Shown here piece by piece: positions 6,954-15,126 of a stretch of DNA of 22,849 bases. The position numbers and the translations under genes are program-made. Each line of letters starts with the position of its first letter. The stretch's first letter is position 1. This DNA is from CALVGQ01 sp964370435 (GTDB taxonomy: Bacteria > Bacillota_I > Bacilli_A > Erysipelotrichales > Erysipelotrichaceae), in contig CAYJJG010000020.1 of assembly GCA_964370435.1 (NCBI GenBank), positions 1 to 22,849 on the forward strand, in the 5' to 3' direction. The notes beneath the pieces are model-generated. The model was not told the DNA's origin and ran no database searches. It saw nothing but the letters and a program-made list of their open reading frames with translations.

Positions 6954-6976
6954 AAAAGCCTAAGGGCTTTTTTTTT
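6952..6976. terminator. Bidirectional terminator after the PduL-type gene
   Basis: AAAAAAGCC (6952-6960) pairs with GGCTTTTTT (6965-6973) around a 4-base loop, with the T run continuing to 6976. The A run gives an equal T run leftward. It sits between convergent stops and overlaps both genes' last bases. Confidence 0.75.
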
Positions 6977-7982
6977 AATATAAATACTTTAATTTTTTTC
7001 TAATGAAATAACTAGTAAGCAGTGTTAGTGATAAGACACTACTTAGTCTAAACCATCCTAAATCATATAAATATTTTAAATCTTGTGGTAAGAACCAAGG
7101 CACATAGGCAAGAAACATTCCATGAGAGAAATAGATGATGGTACTATATTCTCGTAAGGCTTTATAGTCTAGTTTAAGTTTACATGGATGATTTAATAGC
7201 CAATTAAAGAAGTAAAAAGTAAAAGGTATAATTAAAATATAGAAATTATAGTCTATAGCCCAACCATAATAACGGACGATTTGTGCTTCAATAAAGAATA
7301 ATAAGAAGAATAGTATCGTTTTTAGAAGACTGTGTTTAATTTTTAAATTGCAATCTTCTTTTGCGTTATAGATGCCTAAAGCTACATAAAAGATGCCAAA
7401 AAAGAGACCATTTCTAGAAGTGACGAAAATCGAGTAATAACTACTTAAGGTATTATAGATAAAGGTATTTTCAAATAATCCAAAATATGTTTCTGTTAAA
7501 CCAAAACATAATAATAAAGCACTGATAATTAATAAGGATTTAATAGAGAACTTTTTAAGCCAAAAGACACAAAAGATAATCGCAAAGATTAGAGCATTCA
7601 TATACCATAAATGATAATAGGTTCCTGCGTATAGAAAGCCTACAACAATGCCAAGAGGCCATATTAGTGGGGTAGTTATTTCTATGTAATTGGATAATAA
7701 ATGAACTCCCGCTGGAATACAAATTATACTCCAAAGGATATACAGTATAAATAATCGTTTTATGTATTGTTTAAAATAATTTTTAGGTTTGTTTTTAAGT
7801 CCCTTTTCAAGAAAGTATCCAGCAGATACAAAGAAAAAAGGTATGGCACATCGTCCAATAATGTTACTTGTTATAAAACCCACATCAGGAAGAGTTTCAT
7901 AAAAAGGGTAGGTATGTACTACGATAACTAGTATTGAAAAAATGAATTTCATTAAATCTATAGATGTTATTGTTTTATTCAT
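6975..7982 (-). CDS. Acyltransferase-3 family membrane protein (OafA/YrhL-like)
   Basis: An integral membrane acyltransferase, 335 residues with about ten predicted hydrophobic helices. Family landmarks are the N-terminal SIDLMKFIFS followed by the conserved His23 in VVVHTYPF, and GRCAIPFFFVSAGYF (about 43-57), where the Arg and SAGYF match acyltransferase-3 proteins. Such proteins move acyl groups from the cytoplasm onto cell-surface sugars such as peptidoglycan, teichoic acid or capsule; the substrate here is unknown. There is no C-terminal SGNH domain. An AGAGG ribosome binding site precedes the ATG. No glycan biosynthesis cluster adjoins it, so it appears to be a lone modifier gene. It shares a bidirectional terminator with the convergent PduL-type gene. 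Confidence 0.85.
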   Translation of the reverse strand: MNKTITSIDLMKFIFSILVIVVHTYPFYETLPDVGFITSNIIGRCAIPFFFVSAGYFLEKGLKNKPKNYFKQYIKRLFILYILWSIICIPAGVHLLSNYIEITTPLIWPLGIVVGFLYAGTYYHLWYMNALIFAIIFCVFWLKKFSIKSLLIISALLLCFGLTETYFGLFENTFIYNTLSSYYSIFVTSRNGLFFGIFYVALGIYNAKEDCNLKIKHSLLKTILFFLLFFIEAQIVRYYGWAIDYNFYILIIPFTFYFFNWLLNHPCKLKLDYKALREYSTIIYFSHGMFLAYVPWFLPQDLKYLYDLGWFRLSSVLSLTLLTSYFIRKKLKYLY

Positions 7983-8036
7983 AAAGTGCCTCTTTCTTAA
8001 TTCTCATTTTACAAGAAAAATAATTTAAAAAATAGC

Positions 8037-8065
8037 TTGTTTTTTCTTTTTTATTATGCTTTAAT
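8037..8065 (+). promoter_or_regulatory. Promoter of the metK leader
   Basis: -35 TTGTTT (8037-8042), 17-base spacer, extended -10 TGCTTTAAT (8057-8065). The predicted start near 8072 is just at the first base pairs of the riboswitch aptamer. Confidence 0.6.
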
Positions 8066-8072
8066 TATAACG

Positions 8073-8166
8073 TCTTTTATCAAGATACAAGGGAGAGAGT
8101 CAGCTCGAAGAACTTGAGCCAACCTGCATAATGTAAGGTGGTAATGCTGTCATCGATAAGAAAGAG
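8073..8166 (+). promoter_or_regulatory. S-box (SAM-I type) riboswitch aptamer, compact form
   Basis: Senses S-adenosylmethionine and shuts off the downstream synthetase gene. Helix P1 is TTTTATC (8075-8081) with GATAAGA (8155-8161), one G-U pair. Conserved S-box pieces follow in order: ATCAAGA, a P2 arm with CAAG / CTTG closing GAGTCAGCTC, GAAGAA, GCCAACC (consensus GCAACC), a short P3 of ACCT / AGGT, and AAGGTGGTAAT (consensus AAGGTGCTAAT). P4 is nearly absent, being no more than ATG/CAT. The overall aptamer is about 90 bases, shorter than usual. Bases AAGAAAGAG (8158-8166) form an antiterminator with CTCTTTCTT (8187-8195) and share P1 bases, so SAM binding should favour the terminator. Position directly before metK strongly supports the call. 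Confidence 0.85.
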
Positions 8167-8181
8167 ATCGAATAAAAAATT

Positions 8182-8210
8182 AAAAACTCTTTCTTTTTAA
8201 GAGTTTTTTT
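8182..8210 (+). terminator. Riboswitch-controlled intrinsic terminator before metK
   Basis: Perfect 10-bp stem AAAAACTCTT (8182-8191) / AAGAGTTTTT (8199-8208), 7-base loop, T run to 8210. Its left arm overlaps the antiterminator target 8187-8195, making the two structures exclusive. Confidence 0.9.
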
Positions 8211-8238
8211 GATTGGGACATTATATAGGAGGAATAAA

Positions 8239-9339
8239 ATGAAACATTTATTTACAAGTGAATCAGTGACAATTGGGCATCCAGATAAAATTTGTGATAC
8301 TATAGCAGACGCTATATTAGATGAAGCACTACGTCAAGATGAAAACAGTAAAATGGCAGTAGAATGCACTATTAAGGATGATTTTGTACTTATTTATGGA
8401 GAAGCTAATACTCAAGCTGAGATTGATTTTGAGTCCATTGCTAAAAAAACATTAAAATACATCGGGTATGAGGAAACTTTTACTGTCGTAGTAAAAGTTT
8501 CTCAGCAGTCAGCAGAGATTAATCATGCTGTTACCCAAAATGAAGCTGATTTAGGGGCAGGTGACCAGGGTATTATGTTTGGCTATGCTAGTGATGAAAC
8601 TAGTAATTACATGCCACTAGCCATTGATTTAGCACATCGTTTAGCTGCACAATTAGAGTTAGTTCGTCGTCAAGATTTAAATAGTCCATTAAGACCTGAT
8701 GGAAAAACACAAGTAACAATCGAATATGATAATGATGTTCCAAAGCGTGTAGATACAGTAGTGGTATCTAGTCAACACTGTGCTACTATTTCTCAAGAAG
8801 CATTAAGCGAATTAATTATTAGCCAAGTAATTACTCCAATTATCCCAGTTGCTTTAATTGATGAAAATACTAAATACTTAATTAATCCAAGTGGTAGTTT
8901 TGTAGTAGGTGGCTCTTTTGGTGATAGTGGAACAACAGGAAGAAAAATCGTTGTCGATACCTACGGTGGTATGGGTCGTATAGGTGGAGGATGTTTCTCT
9001 AGTAAAGATCCTAGTAAAGTAGACCGTAGTGCTGCTTATTATTGCCGCTATGTTGCTAAAAACATTGTAGCTGCAAAACTTGCTTCACGCTTAGAAATAC
9101 AGTTATCTTATGCGATTGGAAAGAGTCAACCGATTTCGATAATGATTGATACTTTTAATACAGGGGCAAAGAGTGATGAAGCTATTTTAGCTATTATCAA
9201 AGAAAACTTTGATTTTAGTGTTTCTAATATTATTAAAGAATTAGATTTGAAAAAACCTATCTATCAACCTTTAGCTGCTTATGGTCATTTTGGACGTGAA
9301 GGTTATCCATGGGAAAGAATCAAAGCATTAAAGTTTTAA
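8239..9339 (+). CDS. metK: S-adenosylmethionine synthetase
   Basis: Makes SAM from methionine and ATP with release of phosphate and diphosphate; a cytosolic metal-dependent enzyme. Seen are GHPDK (13-17, catalytic His14), the flexible-loop motif GAGDQGIMFGYA (106-117), GTTGRKIVVDTYGG, and the glycine-rich active-site stretch GGGCFSSKDPSKVDRSAAY. The family usually reads GGGAFSGKDPTKVDRS, so two residues differ, but the Lys and KVDRS are kept. At 366 residues it is a little shorter than the usual 380-400, mostly from a shorter segment before GAGDQG. ATG 8239 follows an AGGAGG (8227-8232); upstream in-frame TTG codons overlap the riboswitch terminator and are rejected. Regulation is by the S-box leader, consistent with SAM feedback. 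Confidence 0.95.
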   Translation: MKHLFTSESVTIGHPDKICDTIADAILDEALRQDENSKMAVECTIKDDFVLIYGEANTQAEIDFESIAKKTLKYIGYEETFTVVVKVSQQSAEINHAVTQNEADLGAGDQGIMFGYASDETSNYMPLAIDLAHRLAAQLELVRRQDLNSPLRPDGKTQVTIEYDNDVPKRVDTVVVSSQHCATISQEALSELIISQVITPIIPVALIDENTKYLINPSGSFVVGGSFGDSGTTGRKIVVDTYGGMGRIGGGCFSSKDPSKVDRSAAYYCRYVAKNIVAAKLASRLEIQLSYAIGKSQPISIMIDTFNTGAKSDEAILAIIKENFDFSVSNIIKELDLKKPIYQPLAAYGHFGREGYPWERIKALKF

Positions 9340-9347
9340 TGATTTTT

Positions 9348-9393
9348 AAAACTGATGACATCGGTGTTTTGTCACTATGTAATCAGTTTTTTT
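9348..9393 (+). terminator. Terminator after metK
   Basis: Outer stem AAAACTGAT (9348-9356) / ATCAGTTTT (9382-9390) followed by three more T. The loop holds a second possible hairpin TGACA (9356-9360) / TGTCA (9370-9374). It lies nine bases after the stop and ends 23 bases before the next gene. Confidence 0.7.
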
Positions 9394-9415
9394 ATGAAGT
9401 GAAAGGAGTAGGAAT

Positions 9416-10609
9416 ATGTTATTATCTTTGGCATTAATATGGTTGTTGGGTTTAATCTTAGCTGCATTTTTTCAAAAAATAAAATTACCACGTATTCTTG
9501 GTATGTTGTTGGCAGGAATGTTATTAGGACCTTATGTTTTAGACTACTTAGATGATACTATGTTATTGATTTCGAGTGATTTAAGACAGCTTGCTTTACT
9601 AATTATTTTAATAAAGGCAGGGTTATCATTGGATTTAAAAGACTTAAAAAAGGTGGGAAAACCAGCTTTCTTATTAGCTTTTCTTCCAGCTACTTTTGAA
9701 ATAATAACCTATTTTATTGTTGCTCCAATGCTCTTTGATATCACTGCTGAGGAAACTTTATTGATGGGTGCAGTGCTTAGTGCAGTATCTCCTGCTATTG
9801 TAGTGCCGCGAATGGTACATTTAATAGAAGAAGGTTATGGTACTAAAAAAAGTATACCTCAAATGATATTGGCAGCAGCATCTTGTGATGATGTCTATGT
9901 ATTAGTGCTTTTTTCAACATTTTTAACTGTAGCTCAAGGAAATGTTCTTCAAGTAATGCACTTACTTGAGATACCTATTTCAATTGTAATAGGTGTTATA
10001 GTAGGTGCTATAACAGGTTATGCTTTGGTACAGTTTTTAGAAAACTGTCATCGACAAAACAAGAGCATTAAAAATAGTGTTAAAGTAGTAATAATTTTAG
10101 CCTTGTCCTGTTTATTGTTTGTAGCTGAAGAATTTCTTTTTATTCCTTACTCAGGCCTATTATCGGTAGTTAGTATGGCTTGTTTAATTAAACTAAGAAG
10201 CACTTCAAGTGTCACTAAAAGAGTATCTTTAAAGTTTTCTAAAATTTGGATAGCTGCTGAATTATTACTCTTTGTGTTAGTAGGTGCAGCAGTGGATGTA
10301 CGTTATTTGTTTAGTGCTGGGATTAATGTTATTCTTTTAATATTCATTGCACTAGCTATTCGAAGTATTGGTGTATATTTATGTTTACTCAAGAGTGATT
10401 TAAACAGCCAAGAAAGAATGTTTTGTATTTTTGCTTATCTTCCCAAAGCTACAGTTCAAGCAGCTATTGGAGCAATACCATTATCTTTAGGGTTAGCTAG
10501 TGGTCAACTTATTTTAACAGTAGCAATACTTGGTATAATTATTACAGCACCACTAGGAGCTATATTGATAGACAATACCTATAGAGTATACTTAAAAAAG
10601 GAACAGTGA
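9416..10609 (+). CDS. Cation/proton antiporter (Na+/H+ exchanger family)
   Basis: A polytopic membrane transporter, 397 residues and about 12 hydrophobic helices, exchanging Na+ or K+ for protons. Family features are the amphipathic KIKLPRILGMLLAGMLLGPYVLD near the N-terminus (residues 21-43), the discontinuous-helix stretch AVSPAIVVPRM (123-133), and the conserved acidic pair Asp158-Asp159 in AAASCDDVYV, the likely ion/proton site. There is no C-terminal RCK/TrkA domain, so it is a bare exchanger. A GAAAGGAG ribosome binding site precedes the ATG. Only 23 bases separate it from the metK terminator and no promoter was found there, so it may depend on read-through or an unseen promoter. The stop is TGA and lies inside a terminator hairpin. 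Ion specificity cannot be read. Confidence 0.85.
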   Translation: MLLSLALIWLLGLILAAFFQKIKLPRILGMLLAGMLLGPYVLDYLDDTMLLISSDLRQLALLIILIKAGLSLDLKDLKKVGKPAFLLAFLPATFEIITYFIVAPMLFDITAEETLLMGAVLSAVSPAIVVPRMVHLIEEGYGTKKSIPQMILAAASCDDVYVLVLFSTFLTVAQGNVLQVMHLLEIPISIVIGVIVGAITGYALVQFLENCHRQNKSIKNSVKVVIILALSCLLFVAEEFLFIPYSGLLSVVSMACLIKLRSTSSVTKRVSLKFSKIWIAAELLLFVLVGAAVDVRYLFSAGINVILLIFIALAIRSIGVYLCLLKSDLNSQERMFCIFAYLPKATVQAAIGAIPLSLGLASGQLILTVAILGIIITAPLGAILIDNTYRVYLKKEQ

Positions 10610-10620
10610 GTTCTTTTTTT
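10594..10620. terminator. Terminator shared by antiporter and MazG-like genes
   Basis: AAAAAAGGAAC (10594-10604) pairs with GTTCTTTTTTT (10610-10620), one G-U, around a 5-base loop. The antiporter stop TGA lies in the loop and stem. The A run gives a T run leftward for the convergent MazG-like gene. Confidence 0.6.
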
Positions 10621-10930
10621 AGTTATCACACTTGTTGGAACTTATATTTTGGAAGTGTTTTTTTCTATCTTCATATTTGTTTAATGCCATAGTTAAAGCT
10701 TCTTCAGCATCGATATCGCTTTTGATGGCTAAGGCAAGAAGTGAAAATAAACAGTCTCCTAATTCCATTTTTAAATGCTCAGTATTTTTATAAGGATATT
10801 TTCCATAATCGCTACCCTTTATTATTTCTTTACCTAATTCGCCTATTTCACTTACTAAATCCATATATCGAGTATTTAAGTCGCAATCCAGCTGGTGATT
10901 AATTATAAATTCTTTTACTTTTTTTTGCAT
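10619..10930 (-). CDS. MazG-like nucleotide pyrophosphohydrolase
   Basis: A small all-helical, Mg2+-dependent NTP pyrophosphohydrolase fold, 103 residues, of the single-domain MazG-like type that cleans up aberrant nucleotides. The metal-binding acids are visible as SEIGELGKE (Glu28, Glu31, Glu35) and MELGDCLF (Glu56, Asp59), the EExxE...ExxD pattern of the superfamily. The ATG at 10930 is chosen because GGAGG lies eight bases upstream. A longer TTG start at 10945 would place that ribosome binding site inside the gene. It is convergent with the antiporter and divergent from rarA. Substrate is unknown; the single-domain length matches phage and chromosomal MazG-like proteins rather than full two-domain MazG. 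Confidence 0.8.
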   Translation of the reverse strand: MQKKVKEFIINHQLDCDLNTRYMDLVSEIGELGKEIIKGSDYGKYPYKNTEHLKMELGDCLFSLLALAIKSDIDAEEALTMALNKYEDRKKHFQNISSNKCDN

Positions 10931-11011
10931 TTTATGTTCCTCCAATGAATAATTCTATTATAATATAAATTACGTAGTAGTAAAAAAAATATAACACTTG
11001 AAAATATTTCA

Positions 11012-11020
11012 TGTTATGAT
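11012..11020 (+). promoter_or_regulatory. Extended -10 promoter of rarA
   Basis: TGTTATGAT (11012-11020) is an extended -10 element; the -35 (TAACAC at 10992-10997, spacer 17) is weak. It lies 20 bases before ATG 11041, with AAGGAGGG between. Confidence 0.5.
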
Positions 11021-11040
11021 AATGAAAAGGAGGGACTAGA

Positions 11041-12339
11041 ATGGATAAAACGTATGCACCTTTGGCTAGTCGTATGCGACCACGCTCGTTACAAGAGATT
11101 ATTGGGCAAGTACATCTTTTAGGTGAGGGTAAAATGTTAAGGCAAATGTTAGAAAATCAAACGATAGGATCGATGATTTTTTGGGGTCCTCCTGGAGTTG
11201 GTAAAACAACCTTAGCTCGAGTTTTGGCTGAACAAGCACAAGCTACTTTTGTTGACTGTAGTGCAGTAAGTAGCGGTGTTAAAGAAGTTAGAGCTATTTT
11301 AGAACAAGCAGAAAAGATACGATTGATGGGTGGAAAAACAATACTGTTTGTGGATGAAATTCATCGTTTTAATAAGGCACAACAAGATCTTTTTCTACCC
11401 TATGTTGAAAAAGGAAGTGTTATCTTAATTGGAGCTACTACTGAAAATCCTTCCTTTGAAGTTAATGCAGCACTACTTTCACGTTGTAGAGTACTTGTTT
11501 TAAAGCCTCTTAGTGTTGAAGAACTAGTAAAACTACTAAAAAATACCTTAAGTGATGTGCGAGGCTTTAAAGACTATACTATTAAAATTGAAGATACTAT
11601 GCTGCAGTATATTGCAAGTTTTGCCAACGGTGATGCACGTGTCGCTTTAAATACTTTAGAGATGATTGTACTCAATGCTAAAAAAGAAGAAGAGCTTATT
11701 ACGATAACGGATGAAGATCTAAAACAAGCATTAAATAAAAAAACATTACTTTATGACAAAAGTGGTGAAGAGCACTATAATTTAATTTCTGCTTTACATA
11801 AATCGATGCGTAATAGTGATGTTTCTGCTTCGATTTACTGGCTAGCAAGAATGTTAGAAGGTGGTGAAAATCCACTTTATATCGCAAGAAGATGTATTCG
11901 CTTCGCTAGTGAAGATATTGGAATGGCCGATAGTCGTGCCTTGGAAATTATGATTAGTGTCTATCAGGCATGTCATTTTATTGGTATGCCTGAGTGTAGT
12001 GTACATCTATCGCATGCTGTAACTTATTTAGCTTTAGCACCAAAATCAAATGCTTTATATGTGGCTTATAATCAAGCAAAAGTAGATGCACTAAATCAAC
12101 TACAAGAGCCTGTTCCTTTGTGGCTTAGAAATGCACCTACAAAATTAATGGAAGAATTAAATTATGGTGTAGGTTATGAATATGCTCATGATACTAAAGA
12201 AAAGCTTACTGCCATGGTTTGTTTGCCAGAAAACCTTCAGGGTAAGGAATATTATGTACCAACAGATCAAGGTTCTGAAACAAGGGTAAAACAGCGAATG
12301 CAGGCAATTCAAGAATTTAAAAATAAAAAGCGAAAGTAA
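11041..12339 (+). CDS. rarA: RarA/MgsA replication-associated AAA+ ATPase
   Basis: A clamp-loader-like AAA+ ATPase that acts at stalled replication forks and in recombination, working as a tetramer with SSB. The N-terminus PLASRMRPRSLQEIIGQVHLLG is diagnostic (it reads PLAxRMRPxxLDExxGQxHLLG in the family). Walker A is GPPGVGKT (49-56), Walker B is FVDEIHRFNKAQQD (103-116), sensor 1 is GATTENPSFE (131-140), and the arginine-finger region is LLSRCRV. The C-terminal oligomerisation part includes SGEEHYNLISALHKSMRNSD and GGENPLYIARRCIRFASEDIG, both hallmarks of the family. Length, 432, is normal. It starts with its own extended -10 promoter and ends with a terminator that contains the stop codon. 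Confidence 0.95.
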   Translation: MDKTYAPLASRMRPRSLQEIIGQVHLLGEGKMLRQMLENQTIGSMIFWGPPGVGKTTLARVLAEQAQATFVDCSAVSSGVKEVRAILEQAEKIRLMGGKTILFVDEIHRFNKAQQDLFLPYVEKGSVILIGATTENPSFEVNAALLSRCRVLVLKPLSVEELVKLLKNTLSDVRGFKDYTIKIEDTMLQYIASFANGDARVALNTLEMIVLNAKKEEELITITDEDLKQALNKKTLLYDKSGEEHYNLISALHKSMRNSDVSASIYWLARMLEGGENPLYIARRCIRFASEDIGMADSRALEIMISVYQACHFIGMPECSVHLSHAVTYLALAPKSNALYVAYNQAKVDALNQLQEPVPLWLRNAPTKLMEELNYGVGYEYAHDTKEKLTAMVCLPENLQGKEYYVPTDQGSETRVKQRMQAIQEFKNKKRK

Positions 12340-12363
12340 TGTTTGTAATAGCATTACTTTTTT
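12333..12363 (+). terminator. Terminator of rarA
   Basis: Perfect 9-bp stem AAAGTAATG (12333-12341) / CATTACTTT (12352-12360) with a 10-base loop and T run to 12363. The rarA stop TAA (12337-12339) lies within the left arm. Confidence 0.75.
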
Positions 12364-12371
12364 AAATAATA

Positions 12372-12380
12372 TGGTATAAT
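12372..12380 (+). promoter_or_regulatory. Extended -10 promoter of ygiQ
   Basis: TGGTATAAT (12372-12380) is a perfect extended -10; any -35 would fall inside the right arm of the rarA terminator (12352-12359). AGAGGTG lies between it and ATG 12405. Confidence 0.65.
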
Positions 12381-12404
12381 AGGAATGCAAAAAGAGGTGT
12401 ATTT

Positions 12405-14249
12405 ATGGCTTTTTTACCAGTTACAAAAGAAGAAATGATAAGTCGTGGTTGGACACAACCAGATTTTGTATATGTAAGCGGTGATGCTTATGTTGACCAT
12501 CCATCCTTTGGTCCAGCTATTATAACTAGGACGTTAGAATTATTTGGATATAAAGTATGTATGCTTGCACAACCCAATTATAATGATAGTGCAGCATTTA
12601 AAGAGTTTGGACAGCCTAGATTAGGTTTTTTAGTTTCAGCCGGTAATATAGATTCGATGGTTAACCATTATTCAGTCAACAAAAGAAGAAGAGATAAAGA
12701 CAGCTATAGTGATCAAGGAGTAATGGGCAAACGACCTGATCGAGCAACTATTGTATATAGTCAAAAAATTAGAGAAGCATATAAAGATGTACCTATTATT
12801 ATAGGTGGCATTGAAGCTTCACTTAGAAGACTTGCCCATTATGATTATTGGGATGATCAAGTACGAAGAAGTATTTTATTGGATAGTGGAGCAGATTTAT
12901 TATTGTATGGTATGGGTGAAAACTCAATTATTGAAATGGCTGAAGCACTGGATAGTGGCTTAGCTATTCAAGATGTTACTTATATTCGTGGTAGTGCTTA
13001 TAAGACGAAATCAATTGAATCCTTGTTTGATTATCAAATGCTACCAAGTTATGAAGAAATTAAAGGTAATAAACAGAAGTATTGTGATAGTTTCAAAGTC
13101 CAATATGAAAATGTCGATGCGATTACAGCAGATATCTTAGTAGAGCCCTATAAAGGGTGGTATGTAGTTGTTAATCCACCAGCTTATCCACTTACTCAAG
13201 AAGAAATGGATAAAACCTATGCATTAAATTATGAGCGTACATTTCATCCAAGCTATACCTATATACCAGCAATAGAAGAAGTACAGTTCTCAATTATTAG
13301 TAATCGTGGCTGTTTTGGTGCTTGTTCCTTCTGTGCTTTAGCCAATCATCAAGGAAGAAAAATTTCTTCACGAAGTAAAGAATCTATTGTTGGTGAAGCT
13401 AAGTTAATCACAACACATCCTCAATTTAAGGGGTATATTCATGATGTAGGCGGACCAACTGCTAATTTCTATCACCCAAGTTGTGATAAACAAATTAGTC
13501 AAGGAACGTGTAAAAACAAGCAATGTTTGGATCCTAAACCCTGTGCAAATTTGAAAGTGTCTCATCATGATTATTTAGAAATACTTAGAGAGCTAAGAGC
13601 AATAGATAAAGTAAAAAAAGTATTTGTACGCTCAGGTATTCGCTATGATTATCTTATGTATGATAAAGATGATACTTTCTTTAATGAATTAGTTGAACAT
13701 CATATCAGCGGGCAACTAAAAGTTGCTCCAGAGCATGTATCTAATCGTGTATTAAAATATATGCAAAAGGGAACACATGAACTTTATGAAAAATTTAGAT
13801 TAAAATATGAACAGCTTAATCAACAAGCTAATAAAAAACAATATTTAGTACCCTATTTAATGAGTTCACATCCTGGTAGTACACTAGAAGATGCGATTGA
13901 ATTAGCGTGTTACTTAAAGAAGATTCATCATACTCCTCAGCAAGTACAAGATTTTTATCCAACACCTGGTTCTTTATCGACAGCAATGTATTATACTGGA
14001 ATGCATCCTTTAACTAGAGAAAAAGTATATGTTGCTAAAGAGCGAAAAGAAAAATTATATCAAAGAGTTTTAATGCAGTTTAATTATCCTAAAAATTATA
14101 GTTTAGTTTATGAAGCCTTAGTTAAGGCTCATCGTGAAGATTTAATAGGCTATGGAAAACATTGCTTAATCAAACCGCGTCCACCACAAAATAATAAAGG
14201 AAATTATCAACAAGGAAAGGAAAAAAAATATGTTAAGAATAGAAAGTAA
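12405..14249 (+). CDS. ygiQ: YgiQ-family radical SAM protein
   Basis: A large radical SAM protein of the widespread YgiQ family, 614 residues. The 4Fe-4S cluster motif is RGCFGACSFC, a C-x3-C-x2-C with Cys303, Cys307 and Cys310. Before it lies the family's N-terminal domain, beginning FLPVTKEEMISRGW, with VSGDAYVDHPSFGPAII (about 24-40) and PIIIGGIEASLRR. After the cluster comes HDVGGPTANFYHPSC, then a second Cys group C-x4-C-x3-PC. The C-terminal tail is basic and Asn/Gln/Lys-rich. The reaction of this family is not established as far as I know. It follows rarA with its own promoter, and its last 20 bases overlap the next gene, implying translational coupling. Confidence 0.93.
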   Translation: MAFLPVTKEEMISRGWTQPDFVYVSGDAYVDHPSFGPAIITRTLELFGYKVCMLAQPNYNDSAAFKEFGQPRLGFLVSAGNIDSMVNHYSVNKRRRDKDSYSDQGVMGKRPDRATIVYSQKIREAYKDVPIIIGGIEASLRRLAHYDYWDDQVRRSILLDSGADLLLYGMGENSIIEMAEALDSGLAIQDVTYIRGSAYKTKSIESLFDYQMLPSYEEIKGNKQKYCDSFKVQYENVDAITADILVEPYKGWYVVVNPPAYPLTQEEMDKTYALNYERTFHPSYTYIPAIEEVQFSIISNRGCFGACSFCALANHQGRKISSRSKESIVGEAKLITTHPQFKGYIHDVGGPTANFYHPSCDKQISQGTCKNKQCLDPKPCANLKVSHHDYLEILRELRAIDKVKKVFVRSGIRYDYLMYDKDDTFFNELVEHHISGQLKVAPEHVSNRVLKYMQKGTHELYEKFRLKYEQLNQQANKKQYLVPYLMSSHPGSTLEDAIELACYLKKIHHTPQQVQDFYPTPGSLSTAMYYTGMHPLTREKVYVAKERKEKLYQRVLMQFNYPKNYSLVYEALVKAHREDLIGYGKHCLIKPRPPQNNKGNYQQGKEKKYVKNRK

Positions 14250-15063
14250 AGAAGCAGTAATTGAATTTGAACTTAAGAGTGCACAGATGATTAGTTTTAA
14301 ATTAAAAGATCGTGATTTTGAATATTTATGGCAGCCAAAAGAGGGATTTTGGCAAGGAAGAAATCCTATTTTATTCCCACTGGTAGGTAGTACTTATGAT
14401 AAAAAATTGCATATTGATGATGAAGAATATGCTATAGGAAATCATGGCTTTTGCCGCAATATGGATTTTAATGTAATTGATCAAAAAGAGCATCAAATTA
14501 CCTTTGAATTATGCGATAGTAGTGAAACATTAGCTATGTATCCCTATGCTTTTAGTTTACAGGTAACCTATACGTTAATAGCAAAAGAAGTTACGATATC
14601 TTATGTTATAACTAATAAAAATCAAAAGATGATGCCTTTTACATTTGGTCTACATCCAGCTTTTACTTGTCCATTATCGAAAGAGAACACTATTGAAGAT
14701 ACTTATTTAGTGTTTTCTAATGAAGATAAAGAATATTGTACAAACGAGGTAACATGGCATGATGAAAAAAGTATTCAATTAAGTGAAGTTTTGTTTGAGC
14801 AGGTACAAACTTTAATCTTTGAGAATCATCAATCTAGCTTTGTAACGATGACTAATCATCAACACGGAGTCAAAGTAACATCAGTAGGTTATCGTTGGTT
14901 GGCTTTTTGGAAACAACCACAGGCCCCGTTTGTGTGTATAGAACCATGGCATGGTCGTTCTGATAGTAATGATTCAATAAAAGAATTTAAGGACCGTGAA
15001 GGTATGATTCATTTAGAAGCTAATAAAAGCTATACTACACAATATAAAATTGCTATTTTTTAA
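14230..15063 (+). CDS. LacX-like aldose 1-epimerase family protein
   Basis: A galactose-mutarotase-fold protein, 277 residues, cytosolic, that would interconvert alpha and beta anomers of sugars or sugar phosphates. Visible parts are NPILFPLVGS (45-54), AIGNHGFCR (68-76, His72), the catalytic-region His of FTFGLHPAFTCP, and the C-terminal CIEPWHGRSDS, matching the LacX-like subgroup rather than GalM. It begins within the end of ygiQ (20-base overlap) behind AAGGAAAGG. There is no terminator before nagB 63 bases downstream, so the three genes are probably one transcript. Proximity to nagB and a Cof phosphatase suggests sugar-phosphate metabolism. Substrate is unknown. Confidence 0.85.
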   Translation: MLRIESKEAVIEFELKSAQMISFKLKDRDFEYLWQPKEGFWQGRNPILFPLVGSTYDKKLHIDDEEYAIGNHGFCRNMDFNVIDQKEHQITFELCDSSETLAMYPYAFSLQVTYTLIAKEVTISYVITNKNQKMMPFTFGLHPAFTCPLSKENTIEDTYLVFSNEDKEYCTNEVTWHDEKSIQLSEVLFEQVQTLIFENHQSSFVTMTNHQHGVKVTSVGYRWLAFWKQPQAPFVCIEPWHGRSDSNDSIKEFKDREGMIHLEANKSYTTQYKIAIF

Positions 15064-15126
15064 TAAATAGATTACATGAAATTTGTTTTTATGATAAAGT
15101 TAATAAGTAGAAAGAGGTAAATATAA

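Noticed and set aside
6381..9339. Possible bacterial microcompartment locus because of PduL
   Set aside because: No shell protein, no encapsulation peptide and no partner enzymes in the window.
11699..11887. Open frame on the minus strand inside rarA
   Set aside because: Antisense shadow; rarA coding is continuous and conserved here.
12157..12390. Open frame of 77 codons on the minus strand over the rarA end and terminator
   Set aside because: Runs through a terminator and the ygiQ promoter and is antisense to a conserved gene.
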